From Lachnobacterium bovis (GTDB taxonomy: Bacteria > Bacillota > Clostridia > Lachnospirales > Lachnospiraceae): a DNA stretch of 35,792 nt. The stretch is from the NCBI RefSeq assembly GCF_900111325.1, contig NZ_FOGW01000023.1:1-35792 (forward strand), in the 5' to 3' direction. The notes beneath the pieces are model-generated. The model had not been told where the DNA came from. It saw nothing but the letters and a program-made list of their open reading frames with translations, and ran no database searches. Positions 14,698 to 23,605 of the stretch are shown piece by piece (position 1 is the first letter of the stretch; the number at the start of each line of letters is the position of its first letter). The position numbers were made by a program, and so were the translations under genes.

Positions 14698-16434
14698 ATG
14701 ATTTCATACGTATTTAAATACTCAGGAAAGTATAAGAAAAAAACAGTAATGGCCATGATTGTTATGACAATAGGTATTACACTGTCTGTGCTTCCATATC
14801 TGTTTGCATATCAATTAATTGAGCCACTTTTAAAGCATCAAAAATTGGGTGTATCGTTTGCAGTTTCAAGAACAGTATTCATGTTTGTATGTATCTTGAT
14901 GTATCGTGTTCTTTATTGTTATGGACTACAATTTTCACACGAGGGGGCATTTTATACATTAAAAAATATTAGGGAATATGTTCAGTCTAGAATAGAGAAA
15001 ATGCCTCTTGGAAAAATTCAGGATATCGGAACAGGACAATTAAAAAAAATGTTCACAGATGATATAGATGGGCTAGAACTTCTTATGGCACATGCACTTC
15101 CAGAGGGATTTGCCAATGCATTAGGTGTAGTGATTTTGTGCGTTGCCATGTTTATTGTAGATATAAGAATGGCATTATTAAGTTTAGCGTCTTTAGCTGC
15201 GTCAATGTTAGTTATGTTTATAATGTTTGGTTCATGTATTAAAAAAATGAATGAATATTATGCGTCTTCAGCTAGAATGAATAATACAATTATTGAATAT
15301 ATTAACGGAATGGAAGTTATAAAAGTTTTTAATCGTAATGAAGAATCTTTTAAAAAATACAGACAAGATGTTGTAAGCTATAGAGATTATACTCTTGGAT
15401 GGTATAAATTATGTTGGCCATTTCTTGCAATAACAACAAGCTTGTTTTCGTGCATGACAGTTTTTTCTTTGCCAGCAGGAGTGAAATTTATCAATGATGG
15501 AACTCTTTCTATTTCACAATTTGCTCTCATTATTTGTTTGACAATATCGATAGTTGGTCCTATTTTGAAAGTGGGAAGTTTTGGTTCAACTTTGCCACAA
15601 ATTAGATTCAAAGTTAAAGCATTAGAGGAATTAACAGAAGGTGAAAGTTTGAAAGTTGGAGAAAAGAAATTTGAGGGAACAAAACATGATATTTCTTTTG
15701 AAAATGTAAAATTTTCTTATAAAGATAGGGAAGTTATTCATGGAATTTCATTAGATATTAAAGATAATTCAATGACAGCATTTGTGGGTGCGTCAGGTAG
15801 TGGAAAATCAACATTGGCAAAATTGTTAGTACATTTTTATGATATAGACAGTGGATGTATTAAGATTGGTGGGCAGGATATTACAAGCATCAGTCTTGAA
15901 GAACTAAATAATCAGATTTCTTTTGTTTCACAAGAACAGTTCCTATTTAATACAACGATTTATGAAAATATTTTAATAGGCAAACCAAAAGCTTCTAGAG
16001 AAGAGGTTTTAGAAGCAGCTCAAAGAGCACAGTGTATGGAGTTTTTAAATAAATTACCAGAAGGAATTGATTCAAAGGTTGGAGATAGTGGAAAGATGCT
16101 TTCAGGAGGAGAGAGACAAAGAATAGCACTTGCTAGAGCAATTCTAAAAAATTCTCCAATTATTGTACTTGATGAGGCTACTGCATTCATCGATCCAGAA
16201 AATGAGGAAAAAATGAATAGAGCGATATCTCAAGTTATACAAGATAAGACAGTAATTATTATTGCACACAGACTTCCTTCAATTATAAGTGCAGATCAGA
16301 TTGTGGTATTAAATGATGGAAATATTGTAGATAAGGGAAGTCATAGAGAACTTCTAGAGCGTTGTGGCGAGTATAAAAAGATGTGGTGTGCACAAAAAGT
16401 TACACAAGAGTGGAAAATCAAGGAGGAAGCATAA
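14698..16434 (+). CDS. ABC exporter-fold half-transporter (permease-ATPase fusion), first of a pair
   Basis: The product has 578 residues. Six membrane helices occupy residues 15-300, followed by a nucleotide-binding domain with Walker A GASGSGKST (about 363-371), signature LSGGERQRIALARA, Walker B IIVLDEATAFIDPENE and H-loop IIAHRLPS, all intact. The membrane part (DIDGLELLMAHALPEGFANALGVV) resembles the group containing YbtPQ/IrtAB siderophore transporters and the paired exporters attached to ECF operons in Clostridia. AGAAAGGAA lies before the ATG. It forms a likely heterodimer with the next gene. Transport direction and substrate are not determined by the sequence. Confidence 0.88.
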   Translation: MISYVFKYSGKYKKKTVMAMIVMTIGITLSVLPYLFAYQLIEPLLKHQKLGVSFAVSRTVFMFVCILMYRVLYCYGLQFSHEGAFYTLKNIREYVQSRIEKMPLGKIQDIGTGQLKKMFTDDIDGLELLMAHALPEGFANALGVVILCVAMFIVDIRMALLSLASLAASMLVMFIMFGSCIKKMNEYYASSARMNNTIIEYINGMEVIKVFNRNEESFKKYRQDVVSYRDYTLGWYKLCWPFLAITTSLFSCMTVFSLPAGVKFINDGTLSISQFALIICLTISIVGPILKVGSFGSTLPQIRFKVKALEELTEGESLKVGEKKFEGTKHDISFENVKFSYKDREVIHGISLDIKDNSMTAFVGASGSGKSTLAKLLVHFYDIDSGCIKIGGQDITSISLEELNNQISFVSQEQFLFNTTIYENILIGKPKASREEVLEAAQRAQCMEFLNKLPEGIDSKVGDSGKMLSGGERQRIALARAILKNSPIIVLDEATAFIDPENEEKMNRAISQVIQDKTVIIIAHRLPSIISADQIVVLNDGNIVDKGSHRELLERCGEYKKMWCAQKVTQEWKIKEEA

Positions 16435-16438
16435 GATT

Positions 16439-18190
16439 ATGTTGAAAATGATACATAGGATTGTAGAAGCTGCAGGTAAAAGAAAAACACGAATACGACT
16501 AGCATATATATTTTGTTTTATAAAAGGTTTACTGATGAAGTCACCGGTTATAGTTGCGTTTATTGTTATTAATAAAGTATTAGAAAATAAATTAGATTCG
16601 GATTTTGTTATAAATTCAGCGATTACGATGGGATTAGTTTTAATTGCTCAGATTTTGGCACAATACATTGGAGACAGACTTCAATCAGCTACAGGATTTG
16701 AAATGTTTGCTGATATGAGAATTAAAGTAGGTGAGCATTTAAAGAATCTTCCTATGGGTTATTATACAGAAGGTAATTTAGGAAAAATATCTTCAATACT
16801 TACAACTGATATGTCAATGGTTGAAGAAGTATGTATGTCTCAGGTTGCACAGCTTATGACGTATATTTTTTCGGAAGCAATTATGATAGCTTTTTTGTTT
16901 GTCTTCGATTATCGTGTTGGAATTTTTGGCTTGTTAACAGTATTGGTAATTGTTTTAGCAGGTAAAATGGTATCTAATAAAGTCCTTTTACATTCTAAAT
17001 TAAGACAGTCACAGGCAGAACACTTAACATCGGCTGTAATTGATTATACAGAAGGAATGAATATTATAAAAACTTATAATATGTTAGGTAAATCTTCTAA
17101 AGAATTATCATATAATTTTGAACAAAGTTGTAAAGAAAACATTAAATTTGAAAAAGCTGTTTTTCCTTTTTCTATTGGATTAGGTTTTATTTATGCATTG
17201 GGAACAGCGGGAACACTTGCTATATGCGTATGCCTTGTTATGAAAAACATAATTAGTGTATCTTCGTTCGTTGGAATAATACTTTTTATATTTGATTTAT
17301 ACATGCCGGTATTTATTTTATATAATGAAGCAACAAGACTTACTGTTATGAATGCTTGTATGGATCGAATCGAGGAAGTATTAAGCGTACCAGAACTTGA
17401 TGATGCAGGAAAAATGAAAATTCCAGAAAAATATGAAGGAAAACAGGTTGAATTTAAAAATGTTTCATTTGGATATGAAGATAAAGAAATTCTTCATGAT
17501 ATTTCTTTTGAAATGGAACCTAACACAATGACTGCAATTGTTGGACCATCAGGAAGCGGAAAGAGCACAATTGCAAGTCTTCTTGCAAGATTTTGGGATA
17601 TAAAAAATGGTGAAATTAAGATAAAAGGTATTAATATTAAAGATGTTTCGCTTTATGATCTGATGAATGAAATAAGTATGGTATTTCAAAGAGTTTATCT
17701 TTTCCGAGATACTATTTATAACAATATTGTAATGGGACGACCAAATGCTACAAAAGAAGAGGTTATACAAGCAGCAAAAAAAGCAAGGTGCTATGACTTT
17801 ATAATGGAACTTCCAGATGGCTTTGATACAGTAATTGGAGAAGGTGGAGCAAGCCTTTCAGGAGGCGAAAAACAAAGAATATCAATAGCACGTTGTATTT
17901 TAAAAGATTCACCTATTGTTATTTTAGATGAGGCAACTGCATCAGTAGATGCTGATAATGAGAGACTAATACAAGATGCCATAAATGAGCTCGTAAAAGG
18001 AAAGACACTTCTTGTTATTGCACATAGACTTAAAACTATAAAGAATGCGGATGATATTTTAGTCATAGCTGACGGAATAATACGAGAAAGGGGAACACAT
18101 CAGGAATTAATTAATAAAAACGGATTATATAAAGAGTTTATGGAAAAAGTTAACTCAGATATTTCCTGGACGAAGGGAGAGGTAGCATGA
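16439..18190 (+). CDS. ABC exporter-fold half-transporter (permease-ATPase fusion), second of a pair
   Basis: The product has 583 residues from the ATG at 16439, 4 nt after the stop of the first half-transporter, with AAGGAGG inside that gene. Six membrane helices are followed by an intact nucleotide-binding domain: Walker A GPSGSGKST, signature LSGGEKQRISIARC, Walker B IVILDEATASVDADNE, H-loop VIAHRLKTI. A stretch in the membrane domain (TTDMSMVEEVCMSQVAQLM) parallels the partner. Both ATP sites of the dimer therefore look catalytically competent, unlike the pair at 29793-33430. The stop codon overlaps (ATGA) with a degraded ECF-ATPase remnant. Confidence 0.88.
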   Translation: MLKMIHRIVEAAGKRKTRIRLAYIFCFIKGLLMKSPVIVAFIVINKVLENKLDSDFVINSAITMGLVLIAQILAQYIGDRLQSATGFEMFADMRIKVGEHLKNLPMGYYTEGNLGKISSILTTDMSMVEEVCMSQVAQLMTYIFSEAIMIAFLFVFDYRVGIFGLLTVLVIVLAGKMVSNKVLLHSKLRQSQAEHLTSAVIDYTEGMNIIKTYNMLGKSSKELSYNFEQSCKENIKFEKAVFPFSIGLGFIYALGTAGTLAICVCLVMKNIISVSSFVGIILFIFDLYMPVFILYNEATRLTVMNACMDRIEEVLSVPELDDAGKMKIPEKYEGKQVEFKNVSFGYEDKEILHDISFEMEPNTMTAIVGPSGSGKSTIASLLARFWDIKNGEIKIKGINIKDVSLYDLMNEISMVFQRVYLFRDTIYNNIVMGRPNATKEEVIQAAKKARCYDFIMELPDGFDTVIGEGGASLSGGEKQRISIARCILKDSPIVILDEATASVDADNERLIQDAINELVKGKTLLVIAHRLKTIKNADDILVIADGIIRERGTHQELINKNGLYKEFMEKVNSDISWTKGEVA

Positions 18191-18270
18191 ATAAAGAAAA
18201 AACTATTTTTGTAGTAACTCATGATTATGAATTTATTAATGAGTGCTGCGATGAAGTTGTAAAAATATAG
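18187..18270 (+). pseudogene. C-terminal remnant of an ECF-type ABC ATPase
   Basis: A 27-codon ORF begins at the ATG overlapping the previous stop codon, with GAAGGGAGAGG upstream. It encodes MNKEKTIFVVTHDYEFINEC and ends DEVVKI. TIFVVTHDYEF is the H-loop region near the end of ECF-transporter ATPases, where it is normally preceded by more than 200 residues that are absent here. The start and translation signals survive, so an internal deletion of a once co-transcribed third gene is the simplest reading. Similar paired exporters are often adjacent to ECF S, T and A components, none of which is seen in this window. Confidence 0.65.
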
Positions 18271-18443
18271 TATACATTTAAGATGTAATGTTATATTTTT
18301 TCGGGGAAATATAATAAAGAAGTAACATTATAAATGTGATATAATAGAAAAGTAAAATCATAAATACTATAATAAATTATGATTAGTCATTGACTTTTAT
18401 AGTCAGTAATAATATTTTATTAAGACAGAATAGGAGGCACATG

Positions 18444-18734
18444 ATGGGAGTACAATCAATAGATGTAGAAGACGATCAATTTGCATATCGTTATGATACA
18501 CAGCTATTAATTGATAGACGTGATAAAGATTTAGATGAAGATGAAATCGCAGATTACATAACAGAGCATTTTGAAGGAAACAGCTTAATCGCTGCTGGAG
18601 ATGAAGATCTTATAAAGATTCATTTCCACACTAATGAACCATGGAAAATTTTAGAATACTGTAATACAGTAGGAGAAATTTATGACATTGTAGTGGAAGA
18701 TATGATTAGACAATCTGATGGACTTCAGGGTTAA
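18444..18734 (+). CDS. Stand-alone FakA/DAK-type C-terminal domain protein
   Basis: The product has 96 residues; AGGAGG lies 6 nt before the ATG at 18444, and an adjacent ATG at 18441 is possible. The pattern YRYDTQLLIDRR...GNSLIAAGDEDLIKIHFHTNEPWKILEYC...GEIYDIVVEDMIRQ closely follows the C-terminal domain of FakA (YloV/DAK phosphatase-like) fatty-acid kinases, where KVHVHT...PGxVLEYA...IKIENMxxQ is conserved. The kinase (DhaL-like) domain and the FakA linker are missing, so on its own it cannot phosphorylate fatty acids. It may bind a lipid-carrier protein or regulate the full-length enzyme elsewhere. It looks full-length rather than broken, because its start signals are strong. Confidence 0.72.
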   Translation: MGVQSIDVEDDQFAYRYDTQLLIDRRDKDLDEDEIADYITEHFEGNSLIAAGDEDLIKIHFHTNEPWKILEYCNTVGEIYDIVVEDMIRQSDGLQG

Positions 18735-18811
18735 TTAGTAGAAATTTATTGAAGTAAAAAGATTAGAGACAAAAAGTTTATTAGACTTAAATTTATATTA
18801 TGTCAAATTTT

Positions 18812-18848
18812 GGGGTGCAATCCTAAGGAATGCACCCCATTATTATTT
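18812..18848 (+). terminator. Intrinsic terminator after the FakA-domain gene
   Basis: GGGGTGCAATCC (18812-18823) pairs with GGAATGCACCCC (18827-18838), with one mismatch and a 3-nt loop, then ATTATTATTTTT. The AraC gene converges on it from the other side, but on the minus strand no U-tract follows the stem. Confidence 0.82.
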
Positions 18849-18880
18849 TTAAAGTGACGGTAATGTAATAGGTGAGATCA

Positions 18881-19768
18881 CTAGGAGTTGTTCTCTTTAC
18901 GATATCGCAAAGGAGTTGTGTGATATTTTTTCTTAAAACTTCTGTTAAAGTACGATAGATTATCGAAACCAACTTCATTAGCAATATCTAGAATAGATGA
19001 ATCAGACGAAGCAAGAAGTCTACTTGCCATAGTTAATCTATAATCCTTTAAATATTCTATAAAAGTAGTTCCCATTGTATTTTTAAAATATTTCATAAAA
19101 TGAGATTCAGAATAATCTATTAAATTAGCAACATCATAAATTGAAATTTTATTCATGTAATTGTTTTCGATATATTTTAATATTATTTTCATTTTATCAA
19201 GTGCTAGAGCTGTATGATTAGATTTTGGCTTTGCATCAAGTTTACAACGATTATTTAATACAAAAAAAAGATTAAATAATTGACTCTTAATGTAAAGTTG
19301 ATATCCTTGCGGTCTAGTCATAGAAATATTGTCGCAACAATCTAAGCTAGAAACAACATCATTATAATAAGGATATAGTTTATTGAATACAGTTGGAACT
19401 GTAATTTGCCGATTAAGTAAAGGTAGGATAAAGTCAGTAGAACAACAATCGGCTTGTTTGGGTATAAGCATGGAAGGATTAAAAATTATATTTTCATATT
19501 CCATAGAATAATCCTCTAATTGCTCAATCGAATGGAGTTGACCTGGTAAAATAAGTACAACGGAAGGACTTTTTACATTATATGATTTAAAGTCCACTGT
19601 AACAATTCCTTGGCCTTTTTTTATATAGATAACCTCCATTTCTTCATGCCAATGTAGTGGAACTTTAGAAAAGTCATATGGTATTGAGCAAAGGTATGTA
19701 TTATAAGGAAAAATAATATCTCCATGTGATATAGTTTCATGATAATTTTCATATTCTAGTATATTCAT
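18881..19768 (-). CDS. AraC-family transcriptional regulator with cupin sensor domain
   Basis: The product has 295 residues from the ATG at 19768; a TTG 12 codons upstream is in frame but lacks a ribosome-binding site. The ATG also has only a weak one. The N-terminal half is a cupin (PLHWHEEMEVIYIKKGQGIVTVDF near residues 35-60, then VVLILPGQLHSIEQ). The C-terminal 100 residues contain the two AraC helix-turn-helix units (ISIYDVANLIDYSESHFMKYFK and SILDIANEVGFDNLSYFNRSFKKKYHTTPLRYR). It is divergent from glgP across 283 bp and convergent with the ABC/FakA-domain genes, so glgP is the more plausible target. The effector is probably a sugar, by family. Confidence 0.9.
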   Translation of the reverse strand: MNILEYENYHETISHGDIIFPYNTYLCSIPYDFSKVPLHWHEEMEVIYIKKGQGIVTVDFKSYNVKSPSVVLILPGQLHSIEQLEDYSMEYENIIFNPSMLIPKQADCCSTDFILPLLNRQITVPTVFNKLYPYYNDVVSSLDCCDNISMTRPQGYQLYIKSQLFNLFFVLNNRCKLDAKPKSNHTALALDKMKIILKYIENNYMNKISIYDVANLIDYSESHFMKYFKNTMGTTFIEYLKDYRLTMASRLLASSDSSILDIANEVGFDNLSYFNRSFKKKYHTTPLRYRKENNS

Positions 19769-19918
19769 GATAGAATTGTACCATTTTTTAAGAGTATAAT
19801 GCAAGAATAACGTCGCGTTTTTTCGTATAATTTAGTTGTAAGTTAGGTGAGACGTTCAAAGGATTGTGTTTTATCAGACAATATCCAAGAGCGGTAAATT
19901 AATAAAGGACTTTTTATA

Positions 19919-20028
19919 AGCACAGGAGACTAGGAGCAATCATTATTTTGTAACTTCCCTTTCCTCGAAATATAGTTTCAGTATACAATACATAACGGTA
20001 ATTAGATTGCTTCCTAGAAAAATGTGCT
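19919..20028 (+). promoter_or_regulatory. Structured 5' leader of glgP
   Basis: Two nested arms flank about 63 nt. AGCACA (19919-19924) pairs with TGTGCT (20023-20028). Inside it, CTAGGAGCAATC (19930-19941) pairs with GATTGCTTCCTAG (20005-20017), with one bulged T. A smaller stem, GGATTGT/ACAATATCC, lies upstream at 19861-19888. TATAAT at 19826-19831 could be the -10, giving a leader of about 210 nt. The enclosed arm ends 23 nt before the glgP ATG. I do not recognise a known riboswitch class. Confidence 0.5.
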
Positions 20029-20051
20029 AAAGAGATGGAGGATAATCACAA

Positions 20052-22325
20052 ATGAAAATTAAAGGAAAAGAGAAAGATTTTGCAACTATAATCGAAAAAA
20101 AATATGATAAAAGTATCGCTAAATGTACAACAAAAGAGTTATATGATGCTCTTTTAGAAACGGTTAAAGAGCTTGCAAAAGAAAAAGAAAGTAATAAGGG
20201 AAAAAAGAAATTATATTATATTTCAGCAGAGTTTTTGATCGGTAAATTATTATCTAATAATTTGATTAACTTAGGAATTTATGATGAGATAAAAGAAACT
20301 TTAGAAAAAAATGGAAAAAATTTAGCTGAGTTAGAAGAGTTTGAAGTAGAACCATCATTAGGTAATGGTGGACTCGGAAGACTTGCAGCATGTTTTATAG
20401 ATTCAATTGCAACATTAGGTTTAAACGGAGATGGTGTTGGCCTTAATTATCACTACGGATTATTTAAACAGGTTTTTGAAAAAAATCTACAAAAAGAAAC
20501 ACCAAATCCTTGGATTACTGAAGATAGCTGGCTTAACAAGACAGAAAGATCTTATGAAGTAATGTTTGGTGGTTTTAAAGTAAAATCCAAATTATATGAT
20601 ATCGATGTTGTAGGTTATAATAATAGAACGACAAAATTGCATTTGTTTGATATCGAAACAGTTGATGAGTCAATAGTTGGAAAAACAATTGATTTTGACA
20701 AAGAATTGATAGAAAAGAATTTAACTCTTTTCTTATACCCAGATGATTCAGATGATAAGGGTCGTTTATTAAGAGTATATCAGCAATATTTTATGGTAAG
20801 TAACGCAGCTTCATTGATTATTGATGAGGCATTAGAAAAAGGATCTAATTTACATGATTTAGCAGATTATGTGACAATTCAGATTAATGATACACATCCT
20901 TCAATGGTTATACCAGAACTTATTCGTCAGTTACAAGAAAGAGGATTGTTAATGGATGAGGCTATTGAAATAGTATCTAAGGTTTGTGCATATACTAATC
21001 ACACAATTCTTGCAGAAGCTCTTGAAAAATGGCCAATAGAATTTTTAGATAAAGCGGTACCACAATTAATGCCAATTATTAGAGAACTTGATAACCGAAT
21101 TAAAGATAAAGTGAAAGATGAATCTACCTATATTATTAAGGATGGTTTGGTTCATATGGCACATATGGATATTCACTATGGATATAGTGTAAACGGTGTA
21201 GCGTACTTACATACAGAAATCCTAAAAAATACAGAATTAAATAATTTTTACAAATTATATCCAGAAAAATTTAATAACAAGACAAATGGTATTACATTTA
21301 GACGTTGGTTAATGGAATGTAATCCTGAGTTATCTAGTGTTATTACAGATCTAATTGGAGACGGTTGGAAAAAAGATGCAAATGAATTAGAAAAACTAGA
21401 AAAATTTGTTAATGATGATGCTGTCTTAGATAAGATTTTAGATGTAAAACACCAGAAAAAAGTTGAACTTAAGAATTATTTAAAAGAAAAACAAAATATT
21501 GATATTGATGATAATTCTGTATTCGATATTCAGATTAAGAGATTACATGAATATAAGAGACAGCAGATGAATGCTTTGTATGTAATAAACAAATACTTTG
21601 AAATCAAAGAGGGAAAATTACCAAAGAGACCTATTACCGTTTTCTTTGGAGCAAAAGCAGCGCCAGCGTACGTGATTGCTAAAGATATTATTCATTTGAT
21701 TTTATGCCTACAAGAGATCATTGAAAAGGATCCAGAAGTGAATAAATACTTAAAAGTTGTAATGGTAGAAAATTATAACGTGACATTAGCTGAAAAATTA
21801 ATTCCAGCGTGTGATATTTCAGAACAGATTTCACTTGCTTCTAAAGAAGCATCAGGAACAAGTAATATGAAATTTATGTTAAATGGTGCAGTTACACTAG
21901 GAACTATGGATGGAGCAAATGTAGAAATAGCTGAACTCGTAGGAGAGGACAACATTTATACATTTGGTGAGTCTTCAGAGGTTGTAATTAAACGCTATGA
22001 AGATGCAAGCTATGTTTCTCGTGATTACTATGAGAAAGATGAAAAATTAAAAGAAGCTGTTGATTTTATAGTTAGTAAAGAACTTCTAAAAGTAGGTTGC
22101 AAAGAAAATCTAGAAAGATTATATAATGAATTATTAAATAAGGATTGGTTTATGACATTCCCAGACTTTAAAGAATTCGTTAAAACAAGAGATAAAGTGT
22201 ATGAAGAATACGAAGATAGAAAAGCATGGGCAAAAAAAATGCTTATAAATATCAGTAAAGCGGGATTCTTCTCATCAGATAGAACTATAGCTCAGTACAA
22301 TGATGAAATCTGGAAATTAAAATAA
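20052..22325 (+). CDS. glgP: Glycogen/alpha-glucan phosphorylase
   Basis: The product has 757 residues, somewhat short of the 800-840 usual for E. coli-type enzymes but typical of Clostridia. It phosphorolyses alpha-1,4-glucan ends to glucose-1-phosphate in the cytosol. Key regions are present: LYYISAEFLIGKLLSNN near residue 53, GNGGLGRLAACFIDS (around 105-120), NDTHPSMVIPELIR, VQIKRLHEYKRQ-type block IKRLHEYKRQQMNALY, and the PLP site EASGTSNMKFMLNG with Lys607 as the cofactor lysine. GGAGG lies before the ATG. It is monocistronic, with a structured leader upstream and a strong terminator downstream, and divergent from an AraC regulator. Confidence 0.96.
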   Translation: MKIKGKEKDFATIIEKKYDKSIAKCTTKELYDALLETVKELAKEKESNKGKKKLYYISAEFLIGKLLSNNLINLGIYDEIKETLEKNGKNLAELEEFEVEPSLGNGGLGRLAACFIDSIATLGLNGDGVGLNYHYGLFKQVFEKNLQKETPNPWITEDSWLNKTERSYEVMFGGFKVKSKLYDIDVVGYNNRTTKLHLFDIETVDESIVGKTIDFDKELIEKNLTLFLYPDDSDDKGRLLRVYQQYFMVSNAASLIIDEALEKGSNLHDLADYVTIQINDTHPSMVIPELIRQLQERGLLMDEAIEIVSKVCAYTNHTILAEALEKWPIEFLDKAVPQLMPIIRELDNRIKDKVKDESTYIIKDGLVHMAHMDIHYGYSVNGVAYLHTEILKNTELNNFYKLYPEKFNNKTNGITFRRWLMECNPELSSVITDLIGDGWKKDANELEKLEKFVNDDAVLDKILDVKHQKKVELKNYLKEKQNIDIDDNSVFDIQIKRLHEYKRQQMNALYVINKYFEIKEGKLPKRPITVFFGAKAAPAYVIAKDIIHLILCLQEIIEKDPEVNKYLKVVMVENYNVTLAEKLIPACDISEQISLASKEASGTSNMKFMLNGAVTLGTMDGANVEIAELVGEDNIYTFGESSEVVIKRYEDASYVSRDYYEKDEKLKEAVDFIVSKELLKVGCKENLERLYNELLNKDWFMTFPDFKEFVKTRDKVYEEYEDRKAWAKKMLINISKAGFFSSDRTIAQYNDEIWKLK

Positions 22326-22377
22326 AATATTAATCCATAAGGGCTATCATTTCTGCTAAAACAGAATTATAAAATAT

Positions 22378-22419
22378 AGAGACTATTTTCTTGAAAGATA
22401 AGAGAATAGTCTCTTTTTG
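22378..22419 (+). terminator. Intrinsic terminator of glgP
   Basis: AGAGACTATTTTCTT (22378-22392) pairs with AAGAGAATAGTCTCT (22400-22414), with one G-U pair, then TTTTTG. Confidence 0.9.
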
Positions 22420-22472
22420 TTTATTTTTCTGCTACATACAATAAATTAAATCCAATAGGGCAATAAATAAAA

Positions 22473-22501
22473 TTGCTTAAAATAGGCCAATTGTGTATAA
22501 T
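22473..22501 (+). promoter_or_regulatory. Promoter of the TPR lipoprotein gene
   Basis: TTGCTT (22473-22478), a 17-bp spacer and TATAAT (22496-22501), 55 bp before the start codon. Confidence 0.75.
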
Positions 22502-22556
22502 TAATATTATTGAAATTACATAATGAATAAAAATGTTTGAAGAAGAAGGACTAAAA

Positions 22557-23528
22557 ATGAAGCGAATGAGAAATAAGATTTTAGCAATGTTAATGACGTC
22601 TGTGACAGTAGTATCTGTTTTAGGAGGATGTGGAAGAAACGAATCAAAGCAAACAACATTTAAACAATATGGAATAAATGCACTAGAAAACGGACAATAT
22701 AAAGAAGCTATAAAGTCATTAAATAGTGCACTAAATCAAGCCAACGGAAAAGTTGGGAAGAATGAAGTTGAAATTTGTTATTATAAAGCAGAGGCTCAAT
22801 ATTTAAGTGGAGATATAAAAGGTGCTTTAAAAACATATACAGCTTTAATTGATTATGATAATAATGAGAAAGCTTATTATTTAAGAGGAAATGTATATCT
22901 TAGCCAGAGTAAAACAAAAAAAGCATTTAGTGATTATAAAAAAGCATTAGAAGAAAATGAAAATGACTATGAATTATACATAGGTATTTATAATTCTTTA
23001 GCAGATGATGGTGAAGAAAAAGAAGCCAAAGAGTATTTAAAGAAAGCCTTAAAAATAGATAAAGATAAGGCTTATGATAAAATGCAAAAGGGTAGAATTT
23101 ATTATTTATTAGAGAAAAAAGACAAAGCTATTAGTTTGTTAAATGAAGCTATAGATGATGGACAAAAGGATGCATATTTTTACTTAGGCGATATATATGC
23201 TGAAAGCGATAAAAAATCTAATAAAGAAAAGGCAAATAATTATTTTAAAAAGCATATGGAAGAATCTGATTTGACATCCGAGGAATATTATAGATTTGGA
23301 AAAAGTTTAATGAAGGAAGATAAATATTGTTATTCATTAAGTTATTTCTTGAATGGACTTAAATTAGAAGAAGTACCTAATAAACAAGCTCTTATGAAAA
23401 AAGCAATTTCCGCATATGAGCATACAAGTGATTTTAAAGCTGCAAAAGAACTTATGAAAAAATATGTAGAAAGCTATCCTTCTGATGAGGCAGCTAAATC
23501 AGAATATGTTTTCTTAAAAACAAGATAA
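22557..23528 (+). CDS. Tetratricopeptide-repeat lipoprotein
   Basis: The product has 323 residues from the ATG at 22557 (GAAGGA upstream). An earlier in-frame start eight codons upstream would spoil the signal sequence. The N-terminus is a lipoprotein signal, KRMRNK then a hydrophobic run ending in LGGC, with C25 as the lipid-bearing residue. The rest is a chain of TPR units, for example GINALENGQYKEAIKSLNSAL (near 45-65), KAYYLRGNVYLSQSKTKKAFSDYKKAL and KAYDKMQKGRIYYLLEKKDKAISLLNEAI. It would sit on the outer face of the membrane as a protein-binding scaffold; the partner is unknown. hflX follows after 77 nt. Confidence 0.88.
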   Translation: MKRMRNKILAMLMTSVTVVSVLGGCGRNESKQTTFKQYGINALENGQYKEAIKSLNSALNQANGKVGKNEVEICYYKAEAQYLSGDIKGALKTYTALIDYDNNEKAYYLRGNVYLSQSKTKKAFSDYKKALEENENDYELYIGIYNSLADDGEEKEAKEYLKKALKIDKDKAYDKMQKGRIYYLLEKKDKAISLLNEAIDDGQKDAYFYLGDIYAESDKKSNKEKANNYFKKHMEESDLTSEEYYRFGKSLMKEDKYCYSLSYFLNGLKLEEVPNKQALMKKAISAYEHTSDFKAAKELMKKYVESYPSDEAAKSEYVFLKTR

Positions 23529-23605
23529 TATGTATTTTTGTGACTTTGCTTAAGAAATGCGCAGTGATAAAAATCTATATAAAATAAGATGAAAAGGAAA
23601 AATAT

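Noticed and set aside
18288..18333. Terminator after the ABC exporter pair (AATGTTATATTT...TAACATT)
   Set aside because: The arms are interrupted and no U-tract follows, so it was not called; the next clear terminator is at 18812-18848.
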